64,000 nucleotides of DNA, from assembly GCF_008831285.2 (NCBI RefSeq), contig NC_045151.1:10096571-10160570 (forward strand), written 5' to 3'. Below are positions 21,635 through 32,776 of this stretch, in pieces; position 1 is the first letter of the stretch; each line of letters starts with the position of its first letter. Origin of the DNA: Nymphaea colorata. Its lineage: Eukaryota > Streptophyta > Magnoliopsida > Nymphaeales > Nymphaeaceae. Below the pieces are notes generated by a model, which ran no database searches, was not told where the DNA came from, and saw nothing but the letters and a program-made list of their open reading frames with translations. The position numbers were made by a program, and so were the translations under genes.

Positions 21635-22616
21635 ATCACATGGCTAAAAATTGGAAACTTATTATTATAAGACAATCACAATTAACAGCATTGGTGATGA
21701 TTTGTGGTGTCTTCTTTGACTTCCTCCATACCAGTGGATATACAAAAGCTTAAGAGAAAAATCGAGGTTTATTTATAGGAATATATCCGAAATTCGGAGG
21801 CTCTGATGAAAATTCTGAAAAGTAAAGAGGATAAACGGATTATGCCAGGGGTGATGCGGTGCGTGGGCTCCCACGTGGTGCTCAATGATGTCCACTCTCA
21901 AGAACCCGACCCGATCATTGTGGATCCTATTGATATGAGCATCTCATTTACCTGCAGGCCACCAGTAATGAGTGGATGAACTGCACGGAAAGCTAGCAGT
22001 CACTAGTTGGTGGTGTTTTAATAAGCATGGCTACCAAGGTTGAGAATCCGAGTTGAGAAAGTGGCCTGCAGATTCCAATAATAAGGCCTCCATTTATTTG
22101 ATTATAAAATTTAAAAAAGCAGAAATGGTTTGTTTCTTGACAGACCGATGTCGTCATGAACATCATAGGTGTACTTTTACATCATATTTTGTTCTGATCT
22201 GAAATTTCTGCTGAATGTTTATATATCTTGATGAATATTTGTCTTTATGAGCATTGATGACGCACCACATCGAGCTGGGCCATGATGGAGTCTAGGGGAC
22301 CATTTTTTGTAGTACAAAGAGTTGTTTGGAATGGAAACTTGCTGCTTGCCAGTCCCCGTCTTGTTTATTGCGATAACATCCTTTAGAACGGGCATGCAGA
22401 TGGTTGCAGATGGAGAGATTATGAACACCGACGTTTGTGTTCAAAGAAACAGGCATAGTGGTGCACTAGTCATTAGATTTGTGAGAGCTGGCCTTTGAGA
22501 GCGCCGTTGTAGACGTGATTTGTTTAAAATGAAATTTGAAGGCACATAATTGGAATTCACAACCTATATTTCGAAAAGGAAGTATATATTTGCTAAAATA
22601 AAATAAGATGAAATAT
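21635..22616 (-). repeat. I', H' and S blocks, inverted
   Basis: Mirror of 10,025-11,030. The 69-codon minus frame at 22,219-22,428 (contains PVLKDVIAINKTGTGKQ) follows S sense, but other S copies break it. No gene. Confidence 0.65.
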
Positions 22617-22624
22617 ATGGGGAA
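22617..22624. repeat. 8-bp target-site duplication, left
   Basis: ATGGGGAA, repeated exactly at 23,564-23,571. Eight-base duplications are characteristic of hAT insertion. Confidence 0.9.
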
Positions 22625-23563
22625 TAGGGTGGGCGCCGGGCCGGGTCGCCGGCGGGTACCCGGCCCGTTACGGGCCCGGGTCTGGGTACAAACTTCATGT
22701 CGTCGGGCTTTCGTCCGTAGTGCCCGGCCCGGCCCGACATCATAACGGGCCGGGTCCGGGTTACTTGACTTAGCCCGTTGGGACCCGGTTAAGTCGATAA
22801 GTCAAAATGAAAATGTTTAGGGTTTCTTTTCGCGTTTCTTTTTTCATTGGAAAGGGAAAGAGGGTTGTGCGAAACTGCGACTCTTTGAGCTGAAACTCAT
22901 TCGCTCCTCTGCCTCCACCTCTGTGCCTCCTCCTTAGCTGTAGGGATGAAACATCCACCACATCTGCAGATTCTTGCATTCTTTTGGGCAGAAGAGCGCT
23001 CAGATTCTCGCTTATTGCTTTGGGAACAGGAGCGGAATCCAGAAGCATAGAGCCGTGAGGTTTCCCAGAGCAAGAGTAAATGTATCATTTCCTAAGGCTT
23101 CCGCTATCTTGAGCGTGGATTTTGGCGACATTCTCTTAATTTTTTGGTTAGGTCCTGTCTGAGACGTTTGGATATGTGCAGGAATGAGGCAGAATCGAGC
23201 TAGGAGGCAGTGTAGCTGAGTTCTTGCCATGATATTCTTTGTCGTGCTTAGGTCTGGGAAGGTTATTCGTTGAAGGCGTTGTGTTTTCTGCTGAGATCTG
23301 GAAGGTAATTCGTTAAGGAGTGTTGTGCTTTCTGACTTCTCTTGAAGCTTTGCTTGATTTTTAGCTCGGAACTATAGGCTTCATTTGCTTAAAAAACAGG
23401 TCTGGCCGGGCCTCGAATTTGATTGACTAGGCCCGGTACCCGCCCCGACCCGGCCCGTTAATAGTCGGGCCGGGTAACGGGCCGACCCGATCCAAATGCA
23501 GGTCATTAACGACGTTCATTAAACGGGCCGGGCCGATCCGGCCTGGCCCGATGCCCAGGCCTA
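22625..23563 (+). mobile_element. Non-autonomous hAT-type element, 939 bp
   Basis: Bounded by perfect 8-bp duplications. Termini are TAGGGTGGGCGCCGGGCC and, reversed, TAGGCCTGGGCATCGGGCC, followed by ~170 bp of subterminal GGGCCGGG-type repeats on each side. These GC-rich ends contrast sharply with the AT-rich host. There is no transposase, so it would need one supplied elsewhere. The interior (22,800-23,395) is unrelated to the ends and may be captured DNA. The inverted paralogue lacks the element, so it inserted after the 34-kb duplication. Confidence 0.9.
22800..23395 (+). other. Interior of the hAT element, possible captured 5' gene region
   Basis: Begins TTAGGGTTTCTTTTCGCG, a style typical of plant 5' untranslated leaders, then balanced-composition DNA with overlapping 60-90-codon frames on both strands, none recognised. 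It holds an imperfect ~43-bp tandem duplication (23,251-23,294 and 23,295-23,336, GGTCTGGGAAGGTTATTCG and a variant). Gene capture is an inference from composition. Confidence 0.35.
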
Positions 23564-23571
23564 ATGGGGAA
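23564..23571. repeat. 8-bp target-site duplication, right
   Basis: ATGGGGAA, identical to 22,617-22,624. The next bases (GGTGTATATGGCTTC) match the paralogous empty site. Confidence 0.9.
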
Positions 23572-23763
23572 GGTGTATATGGCTTCGCTGGATACAACAA
23601 AACTGTTTTCTTTCAGTTATTTCAGTAATGAAAAATGGTTGAGTAATCAGCCAGATTGGATTTGGATTGGTGTACAATTTAGCGTGTTCTAGGCCATATG
23701 CATGTCACATCATATTGTTGGGCCTTGATAAGAAAATTTTCCCTATATTTTCTCTTTTGACAT
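23572..23763 (-). repeat. P/S linker, inverted
   Basis: Mirror of 9,825-10,016; also at 53,470-53,731 and 57,295-57,490. No gene. Confidence 0.6.
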
Positions 23764-23934
23764 AGGGTGATTAGCAACATGAACATTAATAGGAGTACCA
23801 TGCATATATCTGAAAATTAGGATAGATTAATGAAGCGCTACATTTTATTGTTTCAACAGTATTCTATAGTCTTTACAATAGATTCATGAAATCCTAAATT
23901 AGTGTTAATGTTGCCAAACACCCCTTTATGGGAT
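23764..23934 (-). mobile_element. MITE-B copy, inverted (~171 bp)
   Basis: Ends AGGGTGATTAGCAACATGAA and TTGCCAAACACCCC. Partner of 9,664-9,824, with the same insertion point. Confidence 0.7.
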
Positions 23935-24383
23935 TCGTTTTACACTAAATTTATCATTGCTCTTTGTTTTTAAAGTAAAATTGTGTTAATGGGCTTTTTG
24001 CTCTTTTTGGACATGGAAACATTCTTTTCTATTATGGTCAATCTACCTCACTTAAAAATTGGTTTTTGAATGATTTATAGCATGATGGATGGGGAGTCAA
24101 GGTCCCATCAAGGTCAAATGACTGAAAATTATGGACACACATATGAAAGGTGAAGTTGGTAGATTTTCTTTATTTAGGTTTAGAATAAGTTCATGACGTC
24201 ACTAGAAAGGGAGTGTACGAATGACTATTAGAATGATATCATGGGAAATGTGTGATCATCAAATATGTTCTTCTTTAAAATGCATATAATCCTCAAAATA
24301 CATTTTTCAAGAGTATTGCATATGATCCTTAATCAGATATACTTTTTTTCTCTTGTTTAGAACATTTTAATAAGATCTCTGAA
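23935..24383 (-). repeat. Q/P/O blocks, inverted
   Basis: Mirror of 9,241-9,663. No gene. Confidence 0.65.
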
Positions 24384-25454
24384 TTACATCGAATGTATTG
24401 ACATCCCTATAAAAAATACACCATTGCAATAGGTTATGAAAATCACCCAACCATATAAAATTTTTTCAGCTAATCTCACTCTTCTTTTTAGTTCTTTAAT
24501 CCTCATGATGCTTCTTGTTTTAACAGAAATCCTAACTTCTCTTTTTAAAACAAGTTTAGATGGAGCCATGATACATGTAACTGCAGAATATATTGTTTGA
24601 GCATGAGGACTATGAGAAGTGATTTATTGGCCGATTGAACGATTTAGCTGGTAGTTCACAAGATTCCACAAAATTTTTTTCTAAGGCGTAAAAACAAATT
24701 ATATATTATTCTAGTACTTCACAAAGTATGACATAATGTTTTTGTAAAAATATAAATGATACATTGTTCACCTTTTTGAAAAAAATATTTTATAAGTAAC
24801 ACCTTGTTAACCATGTACCACTTATAATTAATTAAATGTGAGATGATAATTTATATACATAAATTCCAAAATATTCTATATATTGGTTTGATTTCTTAAA
24901 TTTTACGTGGCAGTAAAAAAAAATAAAAGCTTTAAAGGTACTAACCAGGCATAGAGTGTTTGATGTGATTAAAAATATAAGTGTTTTATCTTGCCAAATT
25001 AATTTTATAATAATATACGGTTAATGTGTATACAAGTATGTAAAAAAATTGTAACAGTCATTTTTCTAATGAACAAGAAGAAAAATGTTATAAAAGAATT
25101 TGTTTAAACCATATAAATTTATTTTTATGAATTCTTTGAACCCGTGCAGCCGGTCGACTGTGAGTCAGTGAACCGACAATTTTTTAGTGACTTGAACGTT
25201 TTACATGGAATTAGATTTGCCTACATATACAATTCTCAGTATACTTGTAAGAGTACTAAGAAATTTGACACGGAATTAGATTTTGATTCTAGTTTCAAAT
25301 GTCAAAATTTGACTGAACTTTTTAATGCTCTATTCTTGTGTTTTTTCAAGAATATATTCTAATTATTTTGATAGTGATCAATGAAATTTGGTTTGGTTCT
25401 TGTAAGTTCATGTACTCATCATTCTAGATCAGTCCGCTTAACTTAGAGGTACCA
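24384..25454 (-). repeat. C and N blocks, inverted
   Basis: C with the 61-codon MAPSK frame (24,569-24,384, minus) followed by N. A plus frame of 72 codons (25,144-25,362) runs antisense through N and is unsupported. Confidence 0.65.
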
Positions 25455-26037
25455 CCTAGGTTGTGTTTGGGAACCACAGAAATGAGATCCTCACCTAATA
25501 TGTAAAACCTCATACTCATGTTCCACCTGGTAAGATATGACCCAATTGAGACATGTAATTGGATTGAGAAAAAAATATTCGCTCGAACAAGAAGCATAGC
25601 TTTGAGATCCTTATTGTTGCTGAATTGCTATAAAAAAATCCACTTCTTGTCTAAATAGTAAACCCTAGGCAACTTGGATTTCTGATCCCAAATGGCTGCC
25701 TCAAATATGAGATCCAGGTGTTGGATCTACCTTAAAATTCAAAGTTCTAACAAATGGCAGATCTAAGATATTCAGATTTCAAATCTGCGAGAATATCAAA
25801 ATCAACAGATTTCATGCCTAAAGGAGGGGTGGTCAGACTGATCCAGATGAGAATCTCAGATGGTACCCCTCCTGCCATTGTGAGTGAGGCATCTGGTTGA
25901 TGCTTTGCTGACCGGCAAAGAGAGGCGTTGTTTGCGAGACACAAGCTATTTGAGAAGCCCCAAATCCTAAAAGATCAGATCTAAGATCCAAGGATCTGAA
26001 ATCACCTTCGGTCTCCAATGCAACCAAACATGGCCTA
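25455..26037 (-). mobile_element. MITE-C, full length (~583 bp), inverted
   Basis: Terminal inverted repeats CCTAGGTTGTGTTTGGGAAC at one end and, reversed from the other, TTTAGGCCATGTTTGGTTGC. Truncated relatives are at 7,736-8,180 and 48,322-48,778. It encodes 61-66-codon frames with the same reading (EILIWISLTTPP), which are element sequence rather than a known protein. Confidence 0.65.
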
Positions 26038-26569
26038 AAGGCTTCTCAATGGCATCAGAGTCATTCGTTTGGTTGTTGATATGTATCAATTTAATAGTTG
26101 GGATCAGGGGTGGACTTGGGAATTTTATAATGGGGCCAAACTACAGTTTCAATGTTAACGAAAATGTAGATCACTTTAATTTTTTTAAATGTATTAAAGA
26201 GTAATGATTTTGAGATTTTTCTATCAATTGCATAATTTGACATTTTTCCCCTATCTTTGGTTCCAGTCTTGTTATAACTGTCCAGGTGGCCTCCATTTTC
26301 TTCAAAGAGATGCTTCCCAAACTGGTTGGTTCATTCATTGATGTTTAGGAGTCGCAAAATTTTTCTTTTTGCCATTTAATTTTTCTTAAAACGAATGATT
26401 TTTTCCTTAGTCATGTAAACAATTTATTATCAACAAAATCTACATCAATGTTGTTTAATGAACCTCTTTTTTTCTCTCTTTGAATAAGATTAATTACTAA
26501 TTATATATCTCTGTGTGTATGTATATTTATATATACATATGTAGGTACGTATGAGACATATAAAATCAT
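26038..26569 (-). repeat. V block, inverted
   Basis: Contains CAGGGGTGGACTTGGGAAT at 26,106, another hAT-like GC terminus, then AT-rich DNA. It matches 47,800-48,321 in opposite orientation and is absent from the 7.7-kb region, where L joins MITE-C directly. No gene. Confidence 0.6.
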
Positions 26570-26781
26570 TTTAGCCGTTATTTTTCCAAGATGGACCACT
26601 CAGAAAAATTAATTAGAAATTCTTTTAGTAATTAAAACATTAATTAAAAACTATTTTTTTGCTCAATTTTTTTCTCAACCATTCATTTTGGAAAAATAAG
26701 TGACCAAAATGATTCCTTAGAGTACCTACTGGTTTTGCACCTACCAATTTTTTTCTCTCTCTCCCACACTCACATACAGAC
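26570..26781 (-). repeat. L block, inverted
   Basis: Mirror of 7,528-7,735. Confidence 0.65.
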
Positions 26782-26794
26782 GCACACACACACA

Positions 26795-26828
<34 letters not shown>
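26782..26828. repeat. (CA)n(TA)n microsatellite
   Basis: Mirror of the TA/GT tract at 7,456. Confidence 0.95.
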
Positions 26829-26831
<3 letters not shown>

Positions 26832-27557
26832 ATTAATATTAAAATCTAAAATTTCCATTTATGTCATCAAATGCATTGTGACACAAGCTTTTTTGTACCG
26901 TCCATTGTAAAATTCCAAGATATATTAGTTTTTAAACAATGTACAATGTGAGGGGTCCTTTTGTCAACCCTATTATCTCAACTAAAGCACAAACATAAGT
27001 TATAATTTCATTACTGATAATAAATGCATTGTGAGACAAGCTTTTTCAGTTATGCATATAGCTTCCAAATTTGAATCATTTGCTGCACTAGTGCTAGAAC
27101 CATATCACACAATGTGTAAGTCTATGTCATCTTAGTTTTTAAACAATTTTGGATGTGAGGGGTCTTTTAGCCAATTCTATTCTCTCAAATAAAGCACAAG
27201 CACATATTAGAAAAACGTAGATACGAATACTTGAAGTTTGGAATGTACAACTAGTAGGGGTAAATGATAAGTTGCCTTTGATGTAAACAATAATATTGAA
27301 TCCTACAGTTGTCATTCTTGTCATGATAGATACATTGAAAATGTCTACAACAATATGGAAACCAAAAATTTCCATACTTGTTTTTTATGCATCGAAACCT
27401 GAGTTTTTTTACTTATGCGTATAATGTTGCCTAAAACATTATTTAAAAATATCTTTCCTGCTCACATATATTTTTTCTATAAATTTGATTGTTGAAGCTG
27501 GAGAAACCCAAGTATCATACAAAGCTTGAAAGTGTATGGTAGCAGGGGAAGAGCCAA
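26829..27557 (-). repeat. B block, inverted, and X terminus
   Basis: Mirror of 6,655-7,455, ending at the GGGGAAGAGCCAAGGGG terminus that touches the next element. No gene. Confidence 0.7.
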
Positions 27558-27602
27558 GGGGAGGAGGAGAAGCAAGAAGAAGAAGGAAAAGAGAGTCGTC
27601 AT
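27477..27602 (-). pseudogene. Captured gene start, left arm; runs out into B
   Basis: ATG at 27,602-27,600 (minus) starts MTTLFSFFFLLLLLPLALPL, a signal-peptide-like leader; the frame then runs into X/B repeat DNA and stops after 41 codons. Only the leader is gene-derived. A longer 85-codon frame begins upstream in the presumed leader. Confidence 0.5.
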
Positions 27603-27694
27603 TGCTTCCTTCTTCTTTCCCATAATTCACAAGGAATTCTCGAGGGATTCCAGTATTTTGTTGGTGGGATGCAGGAGGAGGGAGATAGAGAAGC

Positions 27695-27701
27695 ATTTAT
27701 A
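27695..27701 (-). promoter_or_regulatory. TATA box, left arm (outward)
   Basis: TATAAAT on minus, 93 bases upstream of the ATG at 27,602, matching the right-arm spacing. Confidence 0.5.
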
Positions 27702-27949
27702 GTGCATAACTTGGTCGATTGTTGGCTCTTGGAAGATCCACAAAGAGGCAAAGGCTGATTTGGGGAGGGTCGTTTTGGGATCTATTTACGATCTTAAACG
27801 TTAGGGTCGACCATGGTCCCAGTTTGGAAGAGAGACTAAAAGAAACGAGAAGAGGAGGCAAAAATGAAACATCATTAGCATCTCTTTGGTTATGAGATAA
27901 TAGAAAAATGTGGTTTCATTTCAAGATCAATGAAAGCAGGGAGACATCT

Positions 27950-28408
27950 CTTTCTAGAAATTGTTTGGTGGCATCTTAATTGCGCATGCGTGTATATTAG
28001 TGGATGTTAATGACAGTTGGGGCAGTAAAAGCTTTCAGTAGTACGTATCCATCGGCGTTTTAAAGTTTTGAATTTTCAAATCGAGATTCTTTGGCAATGT
28101 GCACAAATTCTTGCCCATGACAAATGCTGCCAGCAGGTTATAGACTAGTCTTATTGGTGCCGGCGACCTCAAATGACCTTGGGTAGGCTTACGACCTTAA
28201 TGAGTTTCGCTGACCAACCTGACCAAGTTGTGGGTCCTTCATTTCTGAACTCCATGCCCAGATGAGTAATCATTAAACAATAAACATCGGCTGTCCTTGG
28301 AAGCGTTGCAGTTTCATGCCAATATTTTCTAGAAAACTGATATGTGACGTACTAGAGAAACGTACTTGATTGTGATATCTTTAAAACACTTGTTTTTGTC
28401 AAAAAATA
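27950..28408. other. Unique spacer of the inverted-repeat element
   Basis: 459 bp not found elsewhere in the window, GC somewhat higher than the surroundings, no ORF of note. If the arms are divergent promoters, this is the shared upstream region. Confidence 0.6.
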
Positions 28409-28655
28409 GATGTCTCCCTGCTGTCATTAATCTTGAAATGAAACCACATTTTTCAATTATCTCATAACCAAAGAGATGCTAATGACGTTTCATTTTTGCC
28501 TCCTCTTCTCCTTTCTTTTTGTCTCTCTTCCAAACTGGGACCATGGTCAGCCCCAACGTTTAATATCGTAAATAGATCCCAAGACGACCCTCCCTAAATC
28601 AGACTTTGCCTCTTTGTGGATCTTCCAAGAGCCAACAATCGACGAAGTTATGCAC

Positions 28656-28662
28656 TATAAAT
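28656..28662 (+). promoter_or_regulatory. TATA box, right arm (outward)
   Basis: TATAAAT in GCACTATAAATGC, 93 bases before the ATG at 28,755; with initiation about 30 bp downstream this leaves a leader of about 65 nt rich in CTCC. Confidence 0.55.
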
Positions 28663-28754
28663 GCTTCTCTATCTCCCTCCTCCTGCACCCCACCAACAAA
28701 ATACTGGAATCCCTCAAGAATTCCTTGTGAATTACGGGAAAGAAGAAGGAAGCC

Positions 28755-28829
28755 ATGACGACTCTCTTTTCCTTCTTCTTCCTGCTTCTCCTCCCCTTCT
28801 TCTTCTCTTTTGAAAAAATCGTTTATTAA
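28755..28829 (+). pseudogene. Captured gene start, right arm: signal-peptide-like leader
   Basis: ATG in GAAGCCATGACG. Encodes MTTLFSFFFLLLLPFFFSF, then EKIVY and a stop after 24 codons, where the captured part ends and J begins. A hydrophobic core right after the start is typical of a secretory signal peptide. The parent gene cannot be identified from so little. Confidence 0.5.
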
Positions 28830-29137
28830 TGAATTATTATTATTATTATTATTATATGTTTCTGTTATTGTTTAATGATTACAATTCGTTTTCTATTTGA
28901 CAAAAGATTATAAATTATTGTTTGTTTCATTTAGCTTGAAATATTTTTTGAGTTATTTTTTTCATATATTTTGGGCTTTTCACAAAATTCCACTGTTTTG
29001 TGACTATGGGGAACACATTTTAACTTTTATGGGACTATCTTGAGTCTCAAAAACACCATTAGTGCAAACATGCTCTTCATCAACTCCAATACCATTTATT
29101 TAAAAATTTTCAACTTCATAAATTTCTTGAATATGTG
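28804..29137 (-). repeat. J block, inverted, with (ATT)n
   Basis: Mirror of 4,881-5,274. A short (ATT)n tract is at 28,835-28,855. The last ~40 bases carry exon sense on the plus strand (HKFLEYVNED). Confidence 0.7.
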
Positions 29138-29658
29138 AATGAGGACCTTGGCGTTTATGCTTCACTAGGTTTGGACTTCATGAAGATAGTTAGTCAGGAT
29201 TACTCAAGCCTCCATGAGACTGGTAGACACAATGTATGAACATTAGTAATAACACACTGGTGGATCTTTCTCAGTCCCTTGGGAAGCTGAAAATCTAAAA
29301 GTAAGCAAGAATTGTAATAACACAATATTTCATCGCTATTGGAACCAAGGAACTTGTTGGACTCTCTCAATTGAGGAAAAGAAGCTATTGGTTTCGAGAT
29401 TAAGTAGTTCCTACAGTACCAACGAAGCAATCAATTATTTTTGTTTCTAATTACAATAGAATTATACACACCTTGCGAATTCTTGCATCCTTTTCCATTT
29501 TCGGCTTCTCAATGGATTGACAACGACCCACCACTGACTTATTGCTAATGTTTGCATATTGTGTATAATTGTCTGTCTCATGGAGACTTGGGAGCAGTTG
29601 ACTAACCGTTTTCCCAAATCAGAACCAAGTGAAGCACAAAAGCCTTGTTATACCTCAT
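29138..29658 (-). repeat. FB fold-back copy h (inverted)
   Basis: Partner of copy b. The plus strand of the first arm encodes YASLGLDFMKIVSQDYSSLH. Both arms present; the inverted partner adds no new mutation of note. Confidence 0.85.
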
Positions 29659-30654
29659 TTATTTTGCATGTGACCTTACCATGTGTCTCTCCCTTGACCT
29701 TCTACTAAATCATCTTTTGAGAAGAAAAATCAGAACATATATATATATATATATATATATATCGGATGACTGAAAATTGAAAACTGGTCATTAAAGACAA
29801 TCACAATTAACAGCATTGGCGATGATTTATGGTGCCTTTTTTGCCTTCCTCATTTTTCTACATGCAAGAGTAAATAAAATAAAGCCAATACCGCGAGTGG
29901 ATATACAAAAACTGAGTTGAAAAATGGAGGCTCACTTATAGGAATATATCGTAAGTGTGAGGTGCGAAAGAAAAACCTAAAAAAGTAAAGTGAATAAATG
30001 GATTATGCTCAATGATATCCACTCTCAAGGACCCGGTCCTATCCCCATGGGTCCCATTGTACAAACACATGCACTCACCCATCTCAAAAATATCAGGATT
30101 CCTTTTTTTCCCTCATTCACTTTATTTCTCAAGGTGCTTATTTTACCATACATTTGGAACACATAAGTATTCTACGACGGACAACGCAAGGACTTTCAGA
30201 TCCGCATCCCACTTTGGTTGAGGGTCCAAATACGACTTCTAATGTAACCACTATGACAAACCCATGCTCCACTTGAGAAAGAACTGCATAAATAAAATGC
30301 CTGTGGTACCCTGCCAATGGTAGGGTGTGTAGGAATGGCTATGGTAGGGTGGTATCCAGACAAATGTGTGGCTATGTTTTATAAAACATAATTTTGTTCT
30401 AATCTAAAACTATTTAAGTAATTAATGGTTCCAAATAACATAATGCTAAGAAGATACATGCCTTTTTTTGGCATTCTATGATTGACATACGACAACCTTA
30501 ATTTGTCAACCCTAAACCATGTTTGCATTTTATGGGGCACACTCAAAACATGAAATACTCCTTCCTTGGTAAGAAACTAAGTAAGCCTTAAAGAGGACAT
30601 TTGGTGAAAAAAACACTAGGTTATTTGGCATGTCATAACATATACATACGTACA
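29659..30654 (-). repeat. TA tract and I/H/G/F blocks, inverted
   Basis: TA at 29,738-29,762, then the mirror of 3,340-4,219. No gene; the plus frame at 30,012-30,221 is antisense repeat. Confidence 0.7.
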
Positions 30655-31128
30655 CAATGACTAACATTTATATGTCAAAATGACAGTTGATTTTCTCTCT
30701 CCTGATGCCACCCTCCTTTAATGATTTTGTCAATCCCTTCCACCATCTGTCATTCTCAAGCATCGGCGGCCGCCGCCCTCTCTTCCCAAAATCTGCTGGA
30801 GGTCCTCTTTTGTGTTAACAAAAGAGGGTGGATTCCACCCATCTCCGCTGCAGCTGCCTGGTGGCCTGAAACTCTGTGGAGTCTTGGCAGACCCGCCAGT
30901 GAGGTGCTGGGTGGAGATATGTGAAATAATCCACCCATCTTCTTCTTCTCTCCCTCCCAGTTGTGTTAAACCAGGGATGCCACTTAACACGGCTGGGAGG
31001 GAGGAATCAGTGAGAGAGAGAATGTTAAAAAAATTTAATTAAAAAAAACAAAAGAGTTAGCATCTGAGTTAAAAGATCGAATGGCTCAGATCATTTGTCA
31101 TTTTGACAAATAGATACCAGTCATGGTT
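30655..31128 (-). mobile_element. MITE-A copy 3 (inverted)
   Basis: Terminal repeats AATGACTAACATTTATATG and CAGTCATGGTT, with the same internal GTTAACACAAAAGAGG hairpin. Partner of copy 1. Confidence 0.82.
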
Positions 31129-31165
31129 CAGCTTCTCTCTCTCCCTCTCCCTTTCTCTTTATCTA

Positions 31166-31168
<3 letters not shown>

Positions 31169-31248
<80 letters not shown>
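31169..31248. repeat. (TA)n microsatellite
   Basis: About 80 bp; the partner copy at 2,790 has only degenerate TATC/TAGATAGATAGG, so the tract expanded or collapsed after duplication. Confidence 0.97.
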
Positions 31249-31251
<3 letters not shown>

Positions 31252-32643
31252 AAAGCATTATCTTTCTTAAAAAAACAACATAATGGAAACATCATTTTAT
31301 CTAACTAAATGCTCCTTTGAAGCCTAAATAGATCATGGATCATCATTTACAGAAGTCAGAATTCATTTAAAGCGGATTTTCTGGCTTGAAATTTCATCTA
31401 CTACCACATTTTTTTTTCTTTTGGTATGTTGGAATGGGGCGTACAGAATATTGCATAAAACATCACTTCTCAAAACAGGCAGCTCCATTGTGGTTCCGTC
31501 TTATCCCTGTCATAATGCAAAGACAACACTAATTGTATCTCTGTACATGCCAATTAGATAATATCTGCAATACATCATCTCCAAAGAGGATTTACACAAT
31601 AGTGAGATAACATATGTTTGATGCAACAATTCCCACAAGCATGATTTCCAAAATTTAAGGGCATTAGTTATAGGATATTCACTTAAAAATCTAATCTGAA
31701 TGTGAAATCCCATTGCATATTTATGTTTAACTGAATCGAATTTGAACATGACTTGATGTCAACTATTAAATCAGAAGCTGATTTGGTTTCCTTATCCTAT
31801 ATTAATTTTTTTCATATCTGATTTTTTCAGAAGGTTCAATGGGATTATCCAATCCAAATGGGACAGACATTCACATCCTAATAGAGAATGGATCATAGAG
31901 ATAGGCTAAGAAAATATCCATACACATCAACAACCTTGAGCTATTTCACTCTCATTTTAAATTCATTAATTCTTTTGAAATAAAACAAAAGTGATACAAT
32001 GGTTCCCACAAGCAATATGGTCTCACGTAAAATAGAGTTATAGCGACCCATCACTCTTGTCCAACAGATACTAAAATTTGAAACTGTTTAGTAGATCAAT
32101 CTAGTGAAGTAGTTCATATCTCACAAGTTTGGAATTTGATAGCAAGTTTCATGACTGAATCTCAAACTCAGTACTGATCCGATTTTAGAAATACAGGATT
32201 ACAAAGAGCACCTAAAAAATGGATTTAAGTAATTGAAAATATGATGCACAAGATATATATTCAAGATATTCAAGAGCTTCTTTCTTATATCAACTTAAAT
32301 CCTAACTTCTCTTCGTGAAAAAGGAGATTGGATGGGGCCATGACACATTTAACTGCAGCATGTATTGATTGAGGATCAGGACTATGCGAACTAATTTATA
32401 GGCTGATTGGCCAATTAGTTGGTGATTCACAAGGGTCAACATTAGTATTTTTCGTCGTTGACATAAAAATAGTACTCTAGCACTTCACAAGCTATGAAAT
32501 AATTTTTTTCATGAAAATATAAATTATAGGTCATTCATCTTTTTGAAAAGTTTATTTTGTATGTAACGTGTCGCTAAACATGTAACGAAATTAATTAAAT
32601 GTCTCATAATCAATGCATATTTATATGTATATATATATATATA
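31249..32643 (-). repeat. D and C blocks, inverted
   Basis: Mirror of 1,444-2,790. The minus frame 31,749-31,510 reads ITNALKFWKSCLWELLHQTY, as in other D copies. TA tract at 32,625-32,643. Confidence 0.7.
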
Positions 32644-32684
32644 TAATGGAAATTTCAGATTTTAATATTAATATTTGTGAATGC

Positions 32685-32735
<51 letters not shown>

Positions 32736-32776
32736 GCATTCACAAATATTAATATTAAAATCTGAAATTTCCATTA
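32644..32776. repeat. 133-bp near-perfect palindrome at the C/B boundary
   Basis: TAATGGAAATTTCAGATTTT... at the left and its exact complement ending ...TTTCCATTA at the right, about 49 bases per arm, with a TA core. It is the normal B end plus an inverted extra copy of itself. Confidence 0.93.

Larger units (their letters stand above)
27558..28803. mobile_element. 1.25-kb inverted-repeat element with duplicated promoter and gene start
   Basis: Two ~390-bp arms (27,558-27,949 and 28,409-28,803), about 95% identical by eye in inverted orientation, flank a 459-bp unique spacer. Each arm contains, reading outward, a TATA box, a CT-rich leader and an ATG followed by a hydrophobic leader peptide. 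This looks like a captured gene 5' end duplicated head to head. Flanking J and X sequences show that a few tens of bases present at the empty sites (6,650 and 45,790) are missing here. A truncated relic is at 5,275. The mobile class is uncertain. Confidence 0.75.

Noticed and set aside
22219-22428. GTGKQ in an S-block frame resembling a nucleotide-binding loop
   Set aside because: The required GxxxxGK[ST] spacing is absent and other S copies interrupt the frame.
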